From the NCBI RefSeq assembly GCF_042682565.1, contig NZ_JBHUIC010000003.1: DNA of 64,000 nt; one strand, written 5' to 3'. Shown here piece after piece: positions 1-9,615 of the stretch. Within the stretch, counting starts at the first letter, position 1. The number at the start of each line of letters is the position of its first letter. The notes under the pieces are model-generated. The model had not been told where the DNA came from and did no database searches. It saw nothing but the letters and a program-made list of their open reading frames with translations. Origin of the DNA: Pistricoccus aurantiacus. GTDB lineage: Bacteria > Pseudomonadota > Gammaproteobacteria > Pseudomonadales > Halomonadaceae. A program made the translations under genes and the position numbers.

Positions 1-946
<946 letters not shown>

Positions 947-1092
947 GGCGGTCTTCTCTTGGCATTATTATCCGTCGCTATCGTCTTTTTGACGGATTTT
1001 ACGCTTGATGACAACGGTTTAGCGCTGGGGTTCACGGCGGCCCTTGACCCGGTAAAAGGAATCCGTATACTACGTCGCGTGCTCGAGGTCAT

Positions 1093-1168
1093 TCCCCGAT
1101 AGCTCAGTTGGTAGAGCAAATGACTGTTAATCATTGGGTCGCAGGTTCGAGTCCTGCTCGGGGAGCCA
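1093..1168 (+). tRNA. tRNA-Asn (anticodon GTT), copy 1
   Basis: A 76-nt cloverleaf. The acceptor arms TCCCCGA and TCGGGGA pair perfectly, the D arm reads AGCTCAGTTGGTAGAGC, the anticodon loop is CTGTTAA with anticodon GTT, the T loop is GTTCGAGTC and CCA is encoded. It is identical to the second copy 120 nt downstream. It is transcribed away from xdhA and sits at the left border of the accessory island. Confidence 0.97.
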
Positions 1169-1212
1169 AACACCAAGACACAGGCCAATCGGCCATCTCA
1201 CCTCTGTATTGT

Positions 1213-1288
1213 TCCCCGATAGCTCAGTTGGTAGAGCAAATGACTGTTAATCATTGGGTCGCAGGTTCGAGTCCTGCTCGGGGAGCCA
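1213..1288 (+). tRNA. tRNA-Asn (anticodon GTT), copy 2
   Basis: Identical over all 76 nt to the tRNA at 1093-1168, including the encoded CCA. The 44-nt spacer between the copies and the flanks beyond them do not match, so only the gene is repeated. The pair is probably co-transcribed. The sequence directly after this copy looks like decayed mobile DNA, which fits a tRNA gene used as an integration site, although no second attachment repeat was found. Confidence 0.97.
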
Positions 1289-1404
1289 GTCTCGCACGAC
1301 AAATTACTTAGCCCTCTTTAGCCTTTGCACTCGCGCTCCATTCAATTCGTTGGATATGGTGATGCTCTCAGAGCGTCTGGAACGCGACGGTCACCTGACG
1401 GCCA

Positions 1405-1785
1405 TTGGTGGCACTGGCCGACCCATTGCTGGCTCAGGCGCAGTTCGCTGACCAGCGCTTTCACGACATTGGGGGCCGCCCCCTTCGGCGCATCGGCGGG
1501 GTTCGCCCTGTGGTTCCTGACGTTCTAGTGGGAACTGGCCCGCTGGATCAACGCGAATCTGATCGATCTGCTCTACAACTCGAAAGCGGCCAAGCTGAGC
1601 TTCGTCGCGGTGGCGCAGATGATAATTATGACAAGCTGGTGCTTATCTTCGTGGAATGGGCGACGTTTTTGATTTTGCCAGCCATTTGGGTATTCGGTGT
1701 ACAGAGAATGGAGAGTTTTTATCAGCAGAACCCTCATGCTTTCGTTGTAGCCTATATCGGTAGATTAGTCCGACGACGGTTGTAA
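1405..1785 (+). pseudogene. broken membrane-protein gene, possibly a conjugation-element remnant
   Basis: Plausible protein segments are spread over two frames. One frame gives ALADPLLAQAQFADQRF near 1405-1465 and DNYDKLVLIFVEWATFL followed by a hydrophobic stretch and a TAA at 1783-1785. The other frame gives WELARWINANLIDLLYNSK from 1529, directly after a stop at 1526-1528. Joined across a frameshift near 1618, the pieces read like one membrane protein with amphipathic and transmembrane segments. The pieces remind me of membrane proteins of integrative conjugative elements (TraG_N or DUF3262 type), but that is recollection, not an alignment. The rest of 1289-1960 shows no gene; 1786-1960 is AT-rich and probably holds the promoter of the next gene. 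Confidence 0.35.
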
Positions 1786-1960
1786 AGCAATTCAGTCCAG
1801 GCATGCGGGCGAGCAAACCCTAGACGCTCAGGTAACCTTGGTTTCTATCCGCTTTTTGTTCCTCTACTAGAAATTTTATGGGGGTTGTAAATTTCAAATT
1901 GACCAGTTACCACAACTGTACTAACACTAAGGTTAGGTGGGACATGCGCTGGAGGGTGAG

Positions 1961-2776
1961 ATGTCGATCGAGCTCGAAGTTCGTGATGGTGACCCTTGGT
2001 GGCTTAGCCCGGACATCTGGACCGTTCCAGGCGATAATCCCGAAGGTTCAAGTGGAACACCCATCGTCGGTCAGCCTTGTTATCTCTGGTGCCGGGTGAG
2101 AAACAATGGCTCAAGCAGTGTCAACAATGCGACAGTGCGCTTTTACTGGGCCAATCCTGCCACCGGCTTTGACCGTAACTCTGCCAATCTTGTCGGAACC
2201 GCCAACGTCAACCTCGCGGGTGGTGGTGGTGCCGCCGATGTGCTCTGCCTGACGCCATGGGTACCGGAGTTCATCAATGACGGGCACGAGTGCGTGCTGG
2301 CCGAAGCCTTTCATCCATCGCTCGACCCACTGCCCTCGACACCGGACTTCGATGTGCCGACCGATCGGCATGTAGCGCAGCGCAACTTGACGGTCGTACA
2401 GGCGTTGCGCGGTCTTTTCCATTTCACTTTCGAGATTCATAACGCGCAGCGCGACGAGCGGACGTTTCACATGGAAATTCGTCAAGGCGAACTTCGCCAG
2501 CTCGAACCTCTGGCCAAGCGCATGAAGATCAAGATGCCCTGTAGTCAGGGTAAGCTCGGGCCGATCGCGTTTGTCGATGAGCGTTGCCCAGGCGAGGAAA
2601 AGCTCGACGAGGCCAAGCAAAAGCAAGAGATATTGGAATTGTCGATTGCAGGTCATCGCCGATGTTCAAAGACTCTCATCGGGCGTATCGAAGGTGACGC
2701 TATGCTTCTTCACATCGTCCAGCGCCATGGTGATCGAGTTGTCGGCGGTGTTTCGCTGTTGGTCTTGAATGAGTAG
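1961..2776 (+). CDS. uncharacterised protein with CARDB-like domain
   Basis: 271 residues from the ATG at 1961, chosen because GGAGG at 1951-1955 lies five bases upstream; an in-frame start at 1937 has no such site. The first 120 residues resemble a CARDB/Ig-like fold: a PCYLWCRVRNNGSS motif followed by NNATVRFYWANPATGF, as in domains that mediate adhesion or protein contacts. The C-terminal part (LFHFTFEIHNAQRDERTFH, RQGELRQLEPLAKRMKIK) forms a second, unrecognised beta-rich domain. No signal peptide or membrane segment is seen. It lies 59 bases before another CARDB-like gene, likely in one operon, and both converge on the giant-protein operon of the island. The biochemical role is unknown; a structural or accessory role for the island is an inference. 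Confidence 0.75.
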   Translation: MSIELEVRDGDPWWLSPDIWTVPGDNPEGSSGTPIVGQPCYLWCRVRNNGSSSVNNATVRFYWANPATGFDRNSANLVGTANVNLAGGGGAADVLCLTPWVPEFINDGHECVLAEAFHPSLDPLPSTPDFDVPTDRHVAQRNLTVVQALRGLFHFTFEIHNAQRDERTFHMEIRQGELRQLEPLAKRMKIKMPCSQGKLGPIAFVDERCPGEEKLDEAKQKQEILELSIAGHRRCSKTLIGRIEGDAMLLHIVQRHGDRVVGGVSLLVLNE

Positions 2777-2835
2777 CTGATAGGTCCGACCAATCCTTGT
2801 TGGCCGGATTATCGACCGCTGTCAAGGAGGCCGCC

Positions 2836-4443
2836 ATGGCCGTTCTCGTCCCCAATCGCCCCTTCGCTTCCGATTTTATCACTGGCTTGATGCTGCCCGA
2901 TGGCATTTTCGTGCCGATGCTCGGCAAGCAGTACATCAACGTGCAGGTACGCAATGCCGGTGCGGGTGCGGTTAACGGGCCCAAGCTCTATGTCGAAAGC
3001 GTCTCGCATCCTGGCATCGTCTATACGCCCGGAACCCGCTTTCTGCCCGATATCGCCCCTGGCGCGGCGCGCGTCGAGCAATGGGAGGCGGACTTCACCA
3101 ACTGCCCCAGCGGTACGCATCAGATCAGTTTCATCGTCGAGGATGCTGCCGGCGTGAAGAGCCGATCGATCAAGAAGGTCTTCGTCATGGGTCTGACCTT
3201 CGATCCCATCACACACACTTTCCATGCCGAAACGCCTGAAGGCGTGCTCTCGGCCAACTTTCTCGATCTTGTCAGGCCGATTCGCAACTGCAAGGACGAT
3301 GACCGCAATCCCTGCGGCTGTTGCTGTTGCCACGAACATCGAGACGACTTGCGTCATCCCGATCGGGTTGCCCCCGATACCGATGACCGTCGGTTGCGCG
3401 ACGTCAAGCGGACAAAGACGATGGTCACCAGCCTGACGGAGCTTTTCGAGAAGCTCGGGCCGAACTACCGTTTCTGCCCGCCCGGCTATCTGCCGCATGT
3501 GGTGGAGACAACCTGGACGCCGACACCGCCCTATGCCGGCCAGTATTCCGATTTGCCGTTTCAGGATCCCTGGTGGAAAGTCGTCCTTTGCGTCATTGCG
3601 GTCCTGCTGCTGATCGGTGCTTCCATTGCCGAGGCAGTCGACGGGACCGGCAGCGTTACCGTCGGCGGCGGGTCGGGCGATACCGGTAGCCCGGTCGACG
3701 ATTGCTGCGGCGTCCGTGCCGGCGGTGGCGGCACCAGCCCGATCGCCGCGGCCCTCGTCGCCGCAGCCGCAGCTGTTGCGACTGCAGCAGGCCTGAGCGA
3801 TGCACGTGATGCGATGCGTCGCGGTCAGGACGCAACGCTACCCAGCGCGGGCGAGCTGACCCATAAGGAACTGATGCGTATCGAGTTCGGCTATCCCGAA
3901 CCGATCGCCCTCGGCAAGCCCTTCGCCGTGCGGGCACAATGGCATTATAAGCGAGTGACGGATCAGGCCGTCTACGAGGCGTCGGCCGACGATCTCAATC
4001 ACAACATCCATGTCGCCTCGTCTTATGATATCCAGGCGCCCGAGATTGCTCGCTCTTTTGTCAAGGACGGCGAATGGACGATCAAGGCACGCTTTGCCGA
4101 CCAGGGCGGCAAGTCGTTCAAAGGCACCGACCTCTTCGTCCAATGCTTCTTGATCGGACCTGAGGGGCAGTCGATAAAACTTCTGTTGCAGGACGACGGT
4201 TCGTATTCCGACGACAAGCCTAATGATGGCACCTACACCGGTCGGCGCTACTTCTCACAATCCCAGGCTGGGCTCTGGCGCTATTTCGTCATTGCCCAAG
4301 ACGTCAACCACGCGACCCCCGACATGAAACCCGAGCAAGCTGCCCAGATCATCGGCGGCATGGTGCTGACCCACCAGCTCATCATCACCTTCGACGAGGA
4401 TGACTGCCCGTTCATACCGGATGGACATGTGATGGTGGTTTGA
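2836..4443 (+). CDS. uncharacterised CARDB/Ig-like protein with one membrane segment
   Basis: 535 residues from the ATG at 2836, which follows AGGAGG (2825-2830) by five bases; an upstream in-frame start at 2797 lacks a ribosome site. Residues about 20-125 form a CARDB-like domain (NVQVRNAGAGAVNGPKLYV). A cysteine knot NPCGCCCCHEH sits near 157-167. A single hydrophobic helix (VVLCVIAVLLLIGASIAEA) lies near 248-267, followed by a Gly/Ser- and Ala-rich linker. The C-terminal Ig-like region carries LLQDDGSYSDDKPNDGTY, a pattern typical of 'choice-of-anchor X' domains. There is no N-terminal signal peptide, so topology is uncertain: the internal helix may be the only anchor. It is probably co-transcribed with the preceding CARDB gene. 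Function unknown. Confidence 0.78.
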   Translation: MAVLVPNRPFASDFITGLMLPDGIFVPMLGKQYINVQVRNAGAGAVNGPKLYVESVSHPGIVYTPGTRFLPDIAPGAARVEQWEADFTNCPSGTHQISFIVEDAAGVKSRSIKKVFVMGLTFDPITHTFHAETPEGVLSANFLDLVRPIRNCKDDDRNPCGCCCCHEHRDDLRHPDRVAPDTDDRRLRDVKRTKTMVTSLTELFEKLGPNYRFCPPGYLPHVVETTWTPTPPYAGQYSDLPFQDPWWKVVLCVIAVLLLIGASIAEAVDGTGSVTVGGGSGDTGSPVDDCCGVRAGGGGTSPIAAALVAAAAAVATAAGLSDARDAMRRGQDATLPSAGELTHKELMRIEFGYPEPIALGKPFAVRAQWHYKRVTDQAVYEASADDLNHNIHVASSYDIQAPEIARSFVKDGEWTIKARFADQGGKSFKGTDLFVQCFLIGPEGQSIKLLLQDDGSYSDDKPNDGTYTGRRYFSQSQAGLWRYFVIAQDVNHATPDMKPEQAAQIIGGMVLTHQLIITFDEDDCPFIPDGHVMVV

Positions 4444-4479
4444 GATTGGCTTTCGTGATCCAGTTGGCGGAGCAGGAGC

Positions 4480-4716
4480 GTGCCGTTATCGGAGGTGATC
4501 TCACCTGTCAACGTTCTTCTGTACGCTATCGATCCGATCGATAGCCAGGACATGCTGTATGTCTTGCCGTTGATGAGTGACTATAGAAAGCCCAATACGC
4601 ATAAAATTACGTTCCGCTTTACAGACGTGCAATCTGTCAAGCTGTTCGATATTCGCGCCTACCCGGAGTTTCAAAAAGATGGTCTAGGTAGGCAGCGCGA
4701 TTTCGACTTTCGATAA
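4480..4716 (+). CDS. small hypothetical protein, weakly supported
   Basis: An open frame of 78 codons beginning at GTG 4480 (MPLSEVISPVNVLLYAIDP) and ending in RQRDFDFR. AGGAG at 4474-4478 is too close for GTG 4480; GTG 4495 is also possible. Composition is plausible for a protein, but there is no recognisable domain, and GC content is lower than in the neighbours. It could be a decayed fragment of island DNA. It follows the CARDB gene in the same direction. Confidence 0.3.
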   Translation: MPLSEVISPVNVLLYAIDPIDSQDMLYVLPLMSDYRKPNTHKITFRFTDVQSVKLFDIRAYPEFQKDGLGRQRDFDFR

Positions 4717-5075
4717 TTCTTACACTCCTACCTGAGCCGCCACTCTGCACGTAGACCGCCATCATGGCGGCAGCACGTCACTCAGCCTTATTCTTAACGT
4801 AGAGTTGCTCGCCGTTATCAAGCGCTCCTGCGCGTGACGCTGACAGCGCAAGAAATACGTATATCGCGATGTCGAAATTACCTGCGCACGTTCGTCGGTC
4901 AGGTATGGCATAAGCGGTAGATGCGATTCGCTGCGTCTTCGAGAACTCTCACGTGATCGGCGCTATCGTCTACGCCAAGCTGGGTCAGTTCGGGGCGATG
5001 GGCGAGGCCGCCGAGAGCATGGTGGCGCCGCCGACGTATGCCGAGGGGCCGGGATCGGCATACGAAATAGTCGGC
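4717..5075. other. intergenic region between convergent operons; short inverted repeat
   Basis: No convincing gene. CCGCCAT and ATGGCGG at 4756-4770 form a near-perfect inverted repeat around one base, with no T-tract on either side, so it is not a standard terminator. From about 4913 an open plus-strand stretch (VFENSHVIGAIVYAKLGQF) runs into the antisense of the protease gene; it has no start or ribosome site and is left unassigned. Confidence 0.3.
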
Positions 5076-8000
5076 TCAAAACTGAAACACGCCGAGTCTC
5101 GTCATCACGGGTTCCGGTGCTTCAAGGTTGCGAGCGAAGGTAACGAAATCGAGCGGTACTTCGGCCACGACGGCCGAATCGGCGGCGATGACTTGCGTGC
5201 CGGTGGGCGTGCCATCACCTTTCATTTGCGTGACGATGCGCACATGAACCACCTTGTTGTTGCGCACCCCGTCGTCGCCAATGGTGAGTACCGGACCGGC
5301 GGCGAGGAGCCGCGCCAGGCCTTGGGGCGTGAAGCTCTGGGACGGTGTCTCCGTGAGGCCGACGGCGGCCATGAAAGCGCGAAAGTCCGCAGGGCTCAAG
5401 CCTTGGTTGTTGTCGTAGCGCGTGCGCCAGTCGCCACCGAGACCGTCGAGGAAGGCTTCCGTCGTCTGCGATTGGCGCACTTGCCAGCCGCGCATCATGG
5501 CGCCGCCAGCCGCCCAGCACACCATGTTGCTGAGCTGTTTGATGGGCGAGATGGGCGGATCGATAGCTACATCGATGGCCGCGCCGCCGATGCGATTGCG
5601 AGTCTGCAGTTCCACCGAGCCGTCTGGACGCGTCACCCGCACCGAGCCCTCCTTGGACTTGACGGCACGGTCGATGGCGTTTTTCACCGCCGGCTTCTTG
5701 GTCGGGCTTTCCTGCGTTGGCTGCTTCTCACCGATGGCGCGGCGGAACAGATCCTCGGTCAGCTTCTGCGCGCCTTCCTTGTCGATCAACTTCTGGTTGC
5801 GAGCTTTCTTGATCGCCGCTAGGTCGCGGTCCATGGCACGGTCGAGAAACTTCTGCTGGGCCAGGGCTGAGGCCCGTTGCGCGAACTCCTGGCCGACCTT
5901 GATCGAGGACTTGAGCGCTTGCGCCGCGTTTTGCTGATTGAGCACTACACCGGTGATGTCCTTGAAGATGTTGTTGGCGCCGAGCGCCTGCATCGCCGCG
6001 GCGAGGCCCGTGGGTGCCGGCGCTTCGGGAATCGCCTGCATGCGTACGATGCCCTGCGGGAACTCGTCCGGCGCCACACCTGGCGGCGCCTGGCGGCGGC
6101 TAGCCAGCGACACTGCGCCAATGGCGGTGGGCCGATCGGGTATCGGCGCATCCTCCCAATGCCAGAAGCGGGTATCGTCGATCACTTCGCAGCTGTTGCA
6201 CTTGCCCATCACCGCTTCGGTGAACACACCGGAGGTGGGGATGCTGATGCGCATGGGGGGCGCCGCCTCGATGGCATAGAGATGCCGCAGATCCTCCGGC
6301 GTCGCTTCGGCGAACTCATAGGTGGGATCGAGCCGCTGACCCGGCGCCACCGGCATCACCAGCGAGTTGCCGACAATGCCGATCACCCGGTTCTCCACCA
6401 CGGAGGCGACACTGTGTCCGCCGGCATCGGGGGCGATGAAACCATCCAGCAGCAGGAACCGGCGATTGGGGTCCATCGCCATCCAGATGGCGCGGTGGTA
6501 GTACTCCACATGCTCGTTCAAGTGGCTCAGCAACCGTTCCGAATAACGCCGGTCGTGTTCGCGCGGATTGCGCTTTTCAGCGACGGTGAGCGGCGTGGCG
6601 ATCTGCACCGTGTCCTGGCCGGTGTTGCGCAGGCTCAGATCATTGAGCACGCGCCGGTTCCGGAACAAGTGGTCGTTGTAGTGATCGGTGCGATAGCTCA
6701 TGGTGGCCGAGTCCACCCGCAATGCCGCGCCTGCGGGCAGGGTGGTGACGCCGTCGAAGCGGATCTCCACCCGTGCCACATCAGCGCGGGTCATGTTCGG
6801 CAAAGGCGGGGCGATGCGCAGGCTCACCAGCAGCGGCCGGTCGTTGCGATACTGGCTCACCAGGGTCGGATCGACGATCAGGTTCTCGAACGAGCTCCCG
6901 GCGCGGATCAGACGCATGGCGAGCTTTTCCACCAGACGCTGAGCGACCGCCGGCGCGATGCGCGCTTCCCAGATCGCATCCCGATCTTCGGGACGCAAGC
7001 CACCCAAAAAACGTTCCCAAACGGCTTGTGCGCTATTGGGGCCAAGCAGCGACTCGTCTTCGTAGGGCTTCCAATTGGCGGCGACGAACAAATCGTCTTC
7101 GTCGTCCGCCGGGCGCGGTAAGGAGATGCGCATGCGAAACTCGGTATCGAGATAGGTGAGGCGTTCGTCGGCGTACCGAGCCAGGGGATAATCGGCGTGC
7201 TCCCAGTTGTCGCGCACCCGGTCCACGGCGTCGAAGGCGCCAGTCAGATCCGGTTGCCGTAGCTGCGCCATCAGCGGCGTGCGCCAACGCAGCGCCTTGT
7301 CGGCGTTGAACGGCGAAATAGAAAACGGCACGAACAGGCATTCCTGCACATGGGCCAGTTCCTGAGTCACCTGCAAGTGGCGCAGCACCTCGAAGTACTC
7401 CACGGTGACCGCATGGCAGTGGTTGTAGTTAGCGATGACCTCGGTCTGGGCGCGCACCGATTCGCTCTGGCGCGCGGTTTGCACGACCGTGGTGCGCTGC
7501 GCCCGCACGGCGCTCGCCGCCTGCTGGGTGCGATCGCGCACATGGTTGAGCGCCAGGCCGGTGACCGAACGGCCCGAGGTCTGAGACGCAGTGGAGCCCG
7601 CGGACGATACGCCGCCCGCGGCACCGAACACGAACGGGCCGATGAAGCCGCCCAGGGCGCCGCCGCCGGCGCGCACGTCGGCATGCGAGCGCGCGTCGAG
7701 GGATTCCGACAGCGATGAGCGAATGATGTCGCTAATGTCGCGGTCGCGGGCCAATTGCGCATTGACTTGTTCACGCAGCTCCCGCGCCGCGCGCCGCGCG
7801 GCGACCTCCTCGCGGTCCCAGTCCAGCACCGACACTAGCTTCTGCTGACCGGGCGCCAGCGGCAAGGAGTAGAGCAGGTCGCCCATGGAATAACCGTCGG
7901 CGCGCCACACCTGCTTGATGTTCAGCAAATGGCCGTGGACGATGGTGGTGGCCTGGTAGCGCTCGGGGCTGTCTTCCCAGTCGACTTGCTTTGTATCGCT

Positions 8001-9299
8001 CAAGTCGAAGCGTTCGGCGCCCGCTTCGGTCAGGCGATCGGCGGCGTTGCGCACCCGGCGCACGACGCTCACATGCTCCGCGTTGAGCACCCGCAACGGC
8101 GACAAGGGCCGGTTCTCGCGCACCAGATCGGCGACCACCGAGGTCTCCAGCTCCACCGGGGTGCCGTTGCGGGCACGGGCTTCCAGTACGCTGTCGAGCA
8201 CGCTGCGATCCGGCGCCCTGGCGCCTTGCCAAATGCCGTTCAAGTCGATGCCCGGGGTTAGTGCCGCGGCGCGTTCGAACGCCGAGCCCATCACTGCGCC
8301 GCCCGTACGCGTGCCGACGCCGGTCGTCAACGTTGACCGGGCGAGCAAGGCAGTAGGCGCGGTGGTCACGCCCGGTTGGGTTTCGGTGTCGAGTACTACC
8401 GCCTGCGGGCGTAGCTGCGCCAGTTTTACCAGCCGATCGATCAAAAACGGCGGGATCGGCGGCTTCTTCGGCGGGGCCGGGGGATTGAGCGCCGGCTGGG
8501 TGGTGCGTACCACCGCCTGATACACCACTTCCTCCACCGAGCGGTTCGGGATGGTAAAGTCCACGCAGCGGCCTATGTCGGCGGCGAAGGACTGCGGGTT
8601 TTCGCCGAGCTCGTTCAAGTTCGGCATGCGCGGCGGCGTCTCCGGACATTCGCAGTCCTCTGCTTTGGCGGGCGGCGCCGGCAGCTCCGGCAGCACCACC
8701 ATGATCCGGCGCGGCAGGTGATTGCCGCTCAAGGGGATGGGCGCCGGTGCGCCGCCGGTCACCACCGCGAACGCCTCGGCGTACGGATCCGGCGGCCACG
8801 GCCCATAAAAATAACCGTTCTCGGCGGTGGTGGCGACGCTGATGGGCGCGGCTTTGTTGGCATTGGGCGCGTGCGCCCACAATACGACGATCAACCCGGC
8901 CGGCGCGGCGCGGCCGGCGGTATCGATTACCCGGCCGATGTACTTGGGTTGGGCGCCAAGGGTGACATCGTCGCTCGGCTCCACCAGCACCGGCGTGGCT
9001 ACCGCCACCGCAAGACGCACGTTGTTACTGTTGCTGTCGGCAGGCAGCTCGGTCTGGCCGGCGAGCACCCCATCGGGGCCGAAAGCGCTCACCGAGATCG
9101 GCCCGCTGCGCCCGTCCGCATCGGGTACGGTCAAGGTGAAGCTGCCGTCGGCTGCGGCATTGGCGGCGCTGCGCCCTGGCGCGGTGATTGCCGCTGCCTC
9201 TTCCGTCGCTGCCATCAGAATATCCAGATAATCGGCGGTGACCAAGAATCCGCTGAAGTCGCGAATGCGTCGGCTGGTGAGTTTTCCGGTCAAGTCCAT
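5076..9299 (-). CDS. giant multidomain protein with C-terminal papain-like cysteine protease domain
   Basis: 1407 residues from ATG 9299 (MDLTGKLTSRRIRDF); the frame is open further upstream but would overlap the previous gene. Two carboxypeptidase-regulatory-like beta domains (about 50-240) are followed by DIGRCVDFTIPNRSVEE, WRADGYSMGDLLYSLPLAPG (Trp465), a Gly-rich hydrophobic stretch near 560-590, long helices, and CNSCEVIDDTRFWHW (Cys1034, Cys1037). This core is paralogous to the 1843-aa protein of the same operon. After an Ala/Lys-rich helical linker, residues about 1245-1407 match a papain-like protease of the C39/AvrRpt2 type: QLSNMVCWAAGGAMMRGW with Cys1261, VVHVRIV with His1352, and a following VIAADS that may supply the Asp. 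No signal peptide. Protease activity is inferred from motifs; the target and the role of the core are unknown. Confidence 0.85.
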   Translation of the reverse strand: MDLTGKLTSRRIRDFSGFLVTADYLDILMAATEEAAAITAPGRSAANAAADGSFTLTVPDADGRSGPISVSAFGPDGVLAGQTELPADSNSNNVRLAVAVATPVLVEPSDDVTLGAQPKYIGRVIDTAGRAAPAGLIVVLWAHAPNANKAAPISVATTAENGYFYGPWPPDPYAEAFAVVTGGAPAPIPLSGNHLPRRIMVVLPELPAPPAKAEDCECPETPPRMPNLNELGENPQSFAADIGRCVDFTIPNRSVEEVVYQAVVRTTQPALNPPAPPKKPPIPPFLIDRLVKLAQLRPQAVVLDTETQPGVTTAPTALLARSTLTTGVGTRTGGAVMGSAFERAAALTPGIDLNGIWQGARAPDRSVLDSVLEARARNGTPVELETSVVADLVRENRPLSPLRVLNAEHVSVVRRVRNAADRLTEAGAERFDLSDTKQVDWEDSPERYQATTIVHGHLLNIKQVWRADGYSMGDLLYSLPLAPGQQKLVSVLDWDREEVAARRAARELREQVNAQLARDRDISDIIRSSLSESLDARSHADVRAGGGALGGFIGPFVFGAAGGVSSAGSTASQTSGRSVTGLALNHVRDRTQQAASAVRAQRTTVVQTARQSESVRAQTEVIANYNHCHAVTVEYFEVLRHLQVTQELAHVQECLFVPFSISPFNADKALRWRTPLMAQLRQPDLTGAFDAVDRVRDNWEHADYPLARYADERLTYLDTEFRMRISLPRPADDEDDLFVAANWKPYEDESLLGPNSAQAVWERFLGGLRPEDRDAIWEARIAPAVAQRLVEKLAMRLIRAGSSFENLIVDPTLVSQYRNDRPLLVSLRIAPPLPNMTRADVARVEIRFDGVTTLPAGAALRVDSATMSYRTDHYNDHLFRNRRVLNDLSLRNTGQDTVQIATPLTVAEKRNPREHDRRYSERLLSHLNEHVEYYHRAIWMAMDPNRRFLLLDGFIAPDAGGHSVASVVENRVIGIVGNSLVMPVAPGQRLDPTYEFAEATPEDLRHLYAIEAAPPMRISIPTSGVFTEAVMGKCNSCEVIDDTRFWHWEDAPIPDRPTAIGAVSLASRRQAPPGVAPDEFPQGIVRMQAIPEAPAPTGLAAAMQALGANNIFKDITGVVLNQQNAAQALKSSIKVGQEFAQRASALAQQKFLDRAMDRDLAAIKKARNQKLIDKEGAQKLTEDLFRRAIGEKQPTQESPTKKPAVKNAIDRAVKSKEGSVRVTRPDGSVELQTRNRIGGAAIDVAIDPPISPIKQLSNMVCWAAGGAMMRGWQVRQSQTTEAFLDGLGGDWRTRYDNNQGLSPADFRAFMAAVGLTETPSQSFTPQGLARLLAAGPVLTIGDDGVRNNKVVHVRIVTQMKGDGTPTGTQVIAADSAVVAEVPLDFVTFARNLEAPEPVMTRLGVFQF

Positions 9300-9309
9300 G
9301 AGTGCGCGC

Positions 9310-9612
9310 CTATGCAACCACCAAGTCGTTGGAGAACTGGAAGTCGGTGGGAAACAGCGGGCCATCGGCGTAACCGACGCTGACCACATCACCGTCTTGC
9401 GGCACCTCCACCAGGAACCCTTGAATGCCGCCGATGCTATTCTCGAGCACCATCGGCACGATCATCTCCACGTTTTGCTCGCCTACAGTCACCTGGATCG
9501 GGGCGGCGCGGTCATCGAAGCCGTCGCCATGCAGCACCACGCGCATTTTCCAGCGCTGGAACTGCGGCGGCGGATTGCTCAGATTTTCGAATTCGACCTG
9601 CTCTATAAACAT
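9310..9612 (-). CDS. small beta-rich hypothetical protein between the two giant genes
   Basis: 100 residues (MFIEQVEFENLSNPPPQFQR to FSNDLVVA). It starts three bases after the stop of the 1843-aa protein and ends ten bases before the start of the 1407-aa protein, so all three are very likely co-translated from one mRNA. The sequence predicts mostly beta strands and has no cysteine, signal peptide or membrane segment. I recognise no family. Its position suggests a dedicated partner of one or both giant proteins, such as a chaperone, inhibitor or adaptor; this is inference. Confidence 0.7.
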   Translation of the reverse strand: MFIEQVEFENLSNPPPQFQRWKMRVVLHGDGFDDRAAPIQVTVGEQNVEMIVPMVLENSIGGIQGFLVEVPQDGDVVSVGYADGPLFPTDFQFSNDLVVA

Positions 9613-9615
9613 GGC

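Noticed and set aside
4756..4770. Inverted repeat as a terminator between convergent operons
   Set aside because: Loop of one base and no T-run on either strand.
4953..5822. Plus-strand ORF of 289 codons
   Set aside because: Mostly antisense to the cysteine-protease end of the 1407-aa protein; no ribosome site or domain. Only its first ~40 codons lie outside and remain unexplained.
5877..7121. Long plus-strand ORF (414 codons) opposite the 1407-aa protein
   Set aside because: GC-driven antisense frame rich in Arg, His and Ala; the minus-strand frame is continuous for 1400 codons and is matched by its paralogue.
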